In this document: positions 61,136-64,000 of the stretch, one piece after another | Position numbering within the stretch: position 1 is the first letter of the stretch | Layout: each line of letters begins with the position of its first letter | Assembly: GCA_016722025.1 (NCBI GenBank) | Contig: JADKGZ010000002.1 | Location: 248,001 to 312,000, forward strand | Direction of reading: 5' to 3' | DNA length: 64,000 bases | Origin: Acidimicrobiaceae bacterium | GTDB taxonomy: Bacteria > Actinomycetota > Acidimicrobiia > Acidimicrobiales > Ilumatobacteraceae | Program-made: the position numbers and the translations under genes | The notes under the pieces: model-generated | Databases searched by the model: none | Told to the model about the DNA's origin: nothing | Seen by the model: the letters and a program-made list of their open reading frames with translations, nothing else

Positions 61136-62204
61136 CGTCGCCAGTGCCGCTACTCCGGCCACCGCCGATCCGATCGGCAACAACGAGCCGACCCACCGTC
61201 AGCGCGACGGGTTCTTCGGCATCCTCGGCAAGTACGGACTGTTCTTCCTCGCGATCATCCTGCTCGTGGTCTTCTCCGTGGCCCAGCCCGACAGCTTCGC
61301 CACGCTCGACAACTACCGCTCGATCCTCGACAACCAGACCATCGTGGTGCTGCTCGCGTTCGCAGCCATGGTGCCGCTGATCGTCGGGCGCTTTGACCTG
61401 TCGGTCGCCCCCGTGCTCTCGATCAGCCACGTGCTCGCAGTCGGCCTGATCGTGAAGCAGGGCTGGTCGCCGGCCGCCGCCATCGCGGCAACGCTCGTCG
61501 CCGCGATGCTGATCGGCCTCGTCAACGGTGTTCTTGTTGTGGCCCTGAAAGTCGACGCGTTCGTCGCAACCCTGGGCAGCAGCAGCGTTGTCGGCGGCAT
61601 CGCCTTGGCCTACAGCGACGGCAAGACGATCTTCGGTGATGTGCCCGACAGCTTCACCGACCTCGCCCGTGGCAAGCTGGTCGGCGTGCCCCATCCAGTC
61701 ATCCTGGTTGTGGTGGTCGCAATCGCCCTCGCGCTCGTGCTCGGCTTCTTGCCGGTCGGGCGCCGGATGTACGCGACCGGTGGCAACGAGCGGGCAGCTC
61801 GGCTCACCGGCGTCGCGACGAACCGGTATGTGATGGGCGCGTTCGTGACATCCGCACTGCTGGCGGGCCTGGCCGGCGTGGTGCTCGGCTCGCGCCTGGG
61901 TACCGCTTCACCGTCGACCGGCGGCTCGCTACTGCTCCCCGCGTTCGCGGGAGCCTTCCTCGGGGCAACCACGGTGCATCCTGGCCGATTCAACGTCGTT
62001 GGCACCATCATCGCCGTGTACACGCTGGCGATCGCTGTGTCAGGACTGCAGCAGCTGGGCGCACCCGTCTGGTTCGAACCCGTGTTCAACGGCTCGGCGC
62101 TCGTGCTCGCAGTGGCCTCGTCGCAGTGGGCGCTACGTCACCGCCAGCAGCGTGCCAAGGCCAAGGAGATGGCTACCCTCGACGAGTCGCTCGCCGCTGG
62201 GTGA
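61128..62204 (+). CDS. ABC importer permease, RbsC-like
   Basis: 358 residues, about ten hydrophobic helices of the BPD_transp_2 family: GRFDLSVAPVLSISHV, VNGVLVVALKVDAFVATLGSSSVVGGIAL, GGNERAARLTGVATNRYVMGAFV. Forms the importer with the RbsA-like ATPase and the lipoprotein. No second permease gene follows, so it is likely a homodimer. Confidence 0.9.
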   Translation: MVDVASAATPATADPIGNNEPTHRQRDGFFGILGKYGLFFLAIILLVVFSVAQPDSFATLDNYRSILDNQTIVVLLAFAAMVPLIVGRFDLSVAPVLSISHVLAVGLIVKQGWSPAAAIAATLVAAMLIGLVNGVLVVALKVDAFVATLGSSSVVGGIALAYSDGKTIFGDVPDSFTDLARGKLVGVPHPVILVVVVAIALALVLGFLPVGRRMYATGGNERAARLTGVATNRYVMGAFVTSALLAGLAGVVLGSRLGTASPSTGGSLLLPAFAGAFLGATTVHPGRFNVVGTIIAVYTLAIAVSGLQQLGAPVWFEPVFNGSALVLAVASSQWALRHRQQRAKAKEMATLDESLAAG

Positions 62205-62222
62205 GCGGGAGGCGAGCGACCG

Positions 62223-63905
62223 CTAGGAGCGGGCGAACTCGCGGATCACGCGGCCGGGGCGCTCGCCGGTGTTGGTGCCCTGCTCGGTGACCACCGCACC
62301 GTTGACGATGGTGGCTGCGTAGCCGCGGGCACCGATCTGCAGACGACCGGCACCACCGGGGAAGTCGTTCACATAGGTGGGCTGCGCGGAGGCCAGCCGG
62401 GTGATGTCGAACACGTTGACGTCGGCGAACTGGCCCACCCGCAACGTGCCGCGCTCGACCAGGCCGAGCACGCTCGCCGGCATCGACGACAGGCGGCGCA
62501 CGGCCTCGGGCAGCGTGGCCAGCTGGCGATCGCGCTGCCAGTACGACAGGTAGTGCGTGCTCATGTCGGCATCGCAGATCTGGCCGGCGTGCGCGCCCGT
62601 GTCGGCCAGGCCGGGATACACGTGATCCATCGCCAGCACCTGCTCGAGGCCGTCGACGTTGCGGTTGAAGAACCAGGTGTTGAACAGCTCGTGCCCGTCA
62701 CTGGCGATCAACCGATCGATGACGAAGTCGACCGGGTGCACGCCCAACGCTTCGGCGCGTTGCGCCACCGAGCGGCCGTTGGTCTCGCTGTAGTCGGGCG
62801 ACGGCCCGGTGCCCAGCGGGTAGATGTGGTTGGCGTCGTACCAGAGGCCCTTTGCCTTGCCTTCCTCCACCAAACCGGCGCGCACCACGGGGTCCTTCAG
62901 CGCGGCCACACGGTCGGCCAAGGTGGGCAAGGCCATCAGCGCCTTCCACTGCTGGCCCTTCACCGGCGAGATCTGCGCCAGACCGCACAGCGAGCCACTG
63001 GGCCGCGTCTGGCTGGCCATCGTCATCCGGCCGACGTTGGCATTGGTGTCGGCGAGGAACTTGCCGAACATCTCGACACCGGAGTTGCCACTGTTGCCGG
63101 CACCGCCGGAGAACAGCACGTCGCCGCACGAACGGGCCATCTCGCGCAGCAGCTCGATCTCGAAACCGGGCTTGGTCATGAAGTCGTTGACCGCCTGGAA
63201 CAGGCCGCCGCCGGCGGCGTTCATGCCGTCGGCCACGGCCAGGTACTCGTCGAGCGGGGCAAGCGTGCCCGGCACGTAGCGACCGTCGGGCACCACGTGC
63301 AGCAGGATGCGCGACGTGGAGAAGCCGACGGCGCCACCCGCCACGGACTCCTCGGCGATGTCGCGCATGCGGTTCAGTTCCTCGGGCGTGGGTGGCTCGT
63401 CGGTGAGCGAGCGCTCGCCCATCACGTGGTACCGCACCGCGCAGTGACCCACCATCCCGACGATGTTGAGCGCCGGCCGCATCTTCTGCACCGCGTCGAG
63501 GTACTCGGGGTACGTGGTCCAATCCCAGCTGAGGCCGTTGAGGATGGCATCGCGCGGCACGTCCTCCACGCTCTCCATCATCTCCGCCAGGAACACGCGG
63601 TCGTCGGGCGCCACCGGCGCGAACGTGACGCCGCAGTTGCCGATGAGCACCGTGGTGACGCCGTGCCACGAGCTGGAGGTCATCAACGGATCCCACGCCA
63701 CCTGCGCATCGAGGTGCGTGTGCAGATCGATGAAGCCGGGCGAGACGATCAGGCCGGTGGCGTCGATCTCGCGAGTTGCCGTCGCCGACGACAGGTCGCC
63801 GATGGCCGAGATGCGATCGCCGTCGATGGCGACATCGGCCCGGTAGCCGGCCACGCCCGTGCCATCGACGATCGTGCCGTTGCGGATGATCAAGTCGTGT
63901 GCCAC
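62223..63905 (-). CDS. N-acyl-D-amino-acid deacylase family amidohydrolase
   Basis: 560 residues. Amidohydrolase start LIIRNGTIVDGTGVAGYRADVAI, metal motif GFIDLHTHLDAQ (HxH), central region VGMVGHCAVR, and late Asp/His residues in LADTGAHAGQICDADMSTHYLSYW; composite C-terminal strand region LRVGQFADVNVFD. Hydrolyses N-acylated D-amino acids or related amides. Convergent with the importer operon with an 18-base gap. A copy of its last codons lies at 50579-50617. Confidence 0.87.
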   Translation of the reverse strand: MAHDLIIRNGTIVDGTGVAGYRADVAIDGDRISAIGDLSSATATREIDATGLIVSPGFIDLHTHLDAQVAWDPLMTSSSWHGVTTVLIGNCGVTFAPVAPDDRVFLAEMMESVEDVPRDAILNGLSWDWTTYPEYLDAVQKMRPALNIVGMVGHCAVRYHVMGERSLTDEPPTPEELNRMRDIAEESVAGGAVGFSTSRILLHVVPDGRYVPGTLAPLDEYLAVADGMNAAGGGLFQAVNDFMTKPGFEIELLREMARSCGDVLFSGGAGNSGNSGVEMFGKFLADTNANVGRMTMASQTRPSGSLCGLAQISPVKGQQWKALMALPTLADRVAALKDPVVRAGLVEEGKAKGLWYDANHIYPLGTGPSPDYSETNGRSVAQRAEALGVHPVDFVIDRLIASDGHELFNTWFFNRNVDGLEQVLAMDHVYPGLADTGAHAGQICDADMSTHYLSYWQRDRQLATLPEAVRRLSSMPASVLGLVERGTLRVGQFADVNVFDITRLASAQPTYVNDFPGGAGRLQIGARGYAATIVNGAVVTEQGTNTGERPGRVIREFARS

Positions 63906-64000
63906 AGGGCCTCCTCAGGTGCAGTGGTCGGATGCTACGACCGGCCGCCGAAACTTGCCGAGGCAGGCGACCGGTCGAGCATCATGGCAGGCACTGATCA

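Noticed and set aside
63984..64000. Possible start of a further plus-strand gene (ATG at 63984)
   Set aside because: Only five codons are visible before the window ends, which is not enough to support a call.

Overview
The window is 64 kb of GC-rich DNA from an actinobacterium. The evidence is pervasive G/C at third codon positions, SARP/BTAD and KstR-like TetR regulators, Tat and lipoprotein signals, frequent ATGA gene overlaps, GTG starts and probable leaderless promoters. Gene content would fit an Acidimicrobiia-like soil, sludge or aquatic lineage, but that placement is an inference and is not firm. About ten genes are split by apparent 1-2 base indels, mostly in G/C runs. I treat most of these as possible base-calling errors and annotate the rejoined gene.

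Layout. (1) 1-9953: an ECF sigma factor with a membrane-bound partner, a TolB-like lipoprotein, a very large SARP/kinase/STAND/WD40 regulator (split by a frameshift) and a tyrosine integrase. (2) 9954-35943: a 26 kb integrative element carrying a metal-resistance island. It has two CmtR-like ArsR regulators, a SmtB-like ArsR regulator, three P1B ATPases (a ZntA-like, a CopB-like and an APC-motif type), a multicopper oxidase, a dedicated signal peptidase II, a cupredoxin, CopC-CopD, DUF305, DUF411 and several Met/Cys-rich envelope proteins, a two-component system and a BlaI/M56 pair. It ends in a second integrase whose HxxR motif reads HxxP. An IS21-type element sits inside the DUF305 gene. (3) 35944-47371: an 11.4 kb related element with VOC, esterase, RpiR, enolase-superfamily, amidohydrolase, DUF2817 and TetR/ABC-exporter genes and two SDR relics. 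Its integrase appears to have been replaced by an IS481-type insertion. (4) 47326-47402: the intact tRNA-Arg(CCT), the target of all these elements. Its 3' half is repeated at 9895-9953 and 35885-35943. (5) 47480-64000: chromosomal genes. These are CinA, a PEP-utilizing-domain protein, and a coherent acyl-CoA cluster: enoyl-CoA hydratase, PPOX flavoprotein, nitroreductase, an unusual B12-dependent mutase with separate B12 subunit, an acyl-CoA ligase, the MeaB chaperone, a TetR regulator, a ribose-type ABC importer and an N-acyl-D-amino-acid deacylase.

How it works together. In the island, cytosolic Cu, Cd, Zn and Pb are sensed by ArsR proteins and by an unseen CsoR-like regulator, and are exported by the ATPases. 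Periplasmic copper is handled by the oxidase, cupredoxin, CopC and the Met-rich proteins. A BlaI/M56 pair shares a palindromic operator with copCD and DUF305. In the right part, an 18-bp palindrome close to CTAACGAACGTTCGTTAG precedes three transcription units and probably defines the regulon of the local TetR protein.

The most notable observations are listed here. DUF411 has an in-frame TGA exactly at the conserved Cys of its metal-binding motif, followed by a hairpin that meets the bacterial SECIS rules (a candidate selenoprotein). Three related elements are stacked in tandem at one tRNA gene. The B12 mutase lacks the active-site residues of all mutase types I know.
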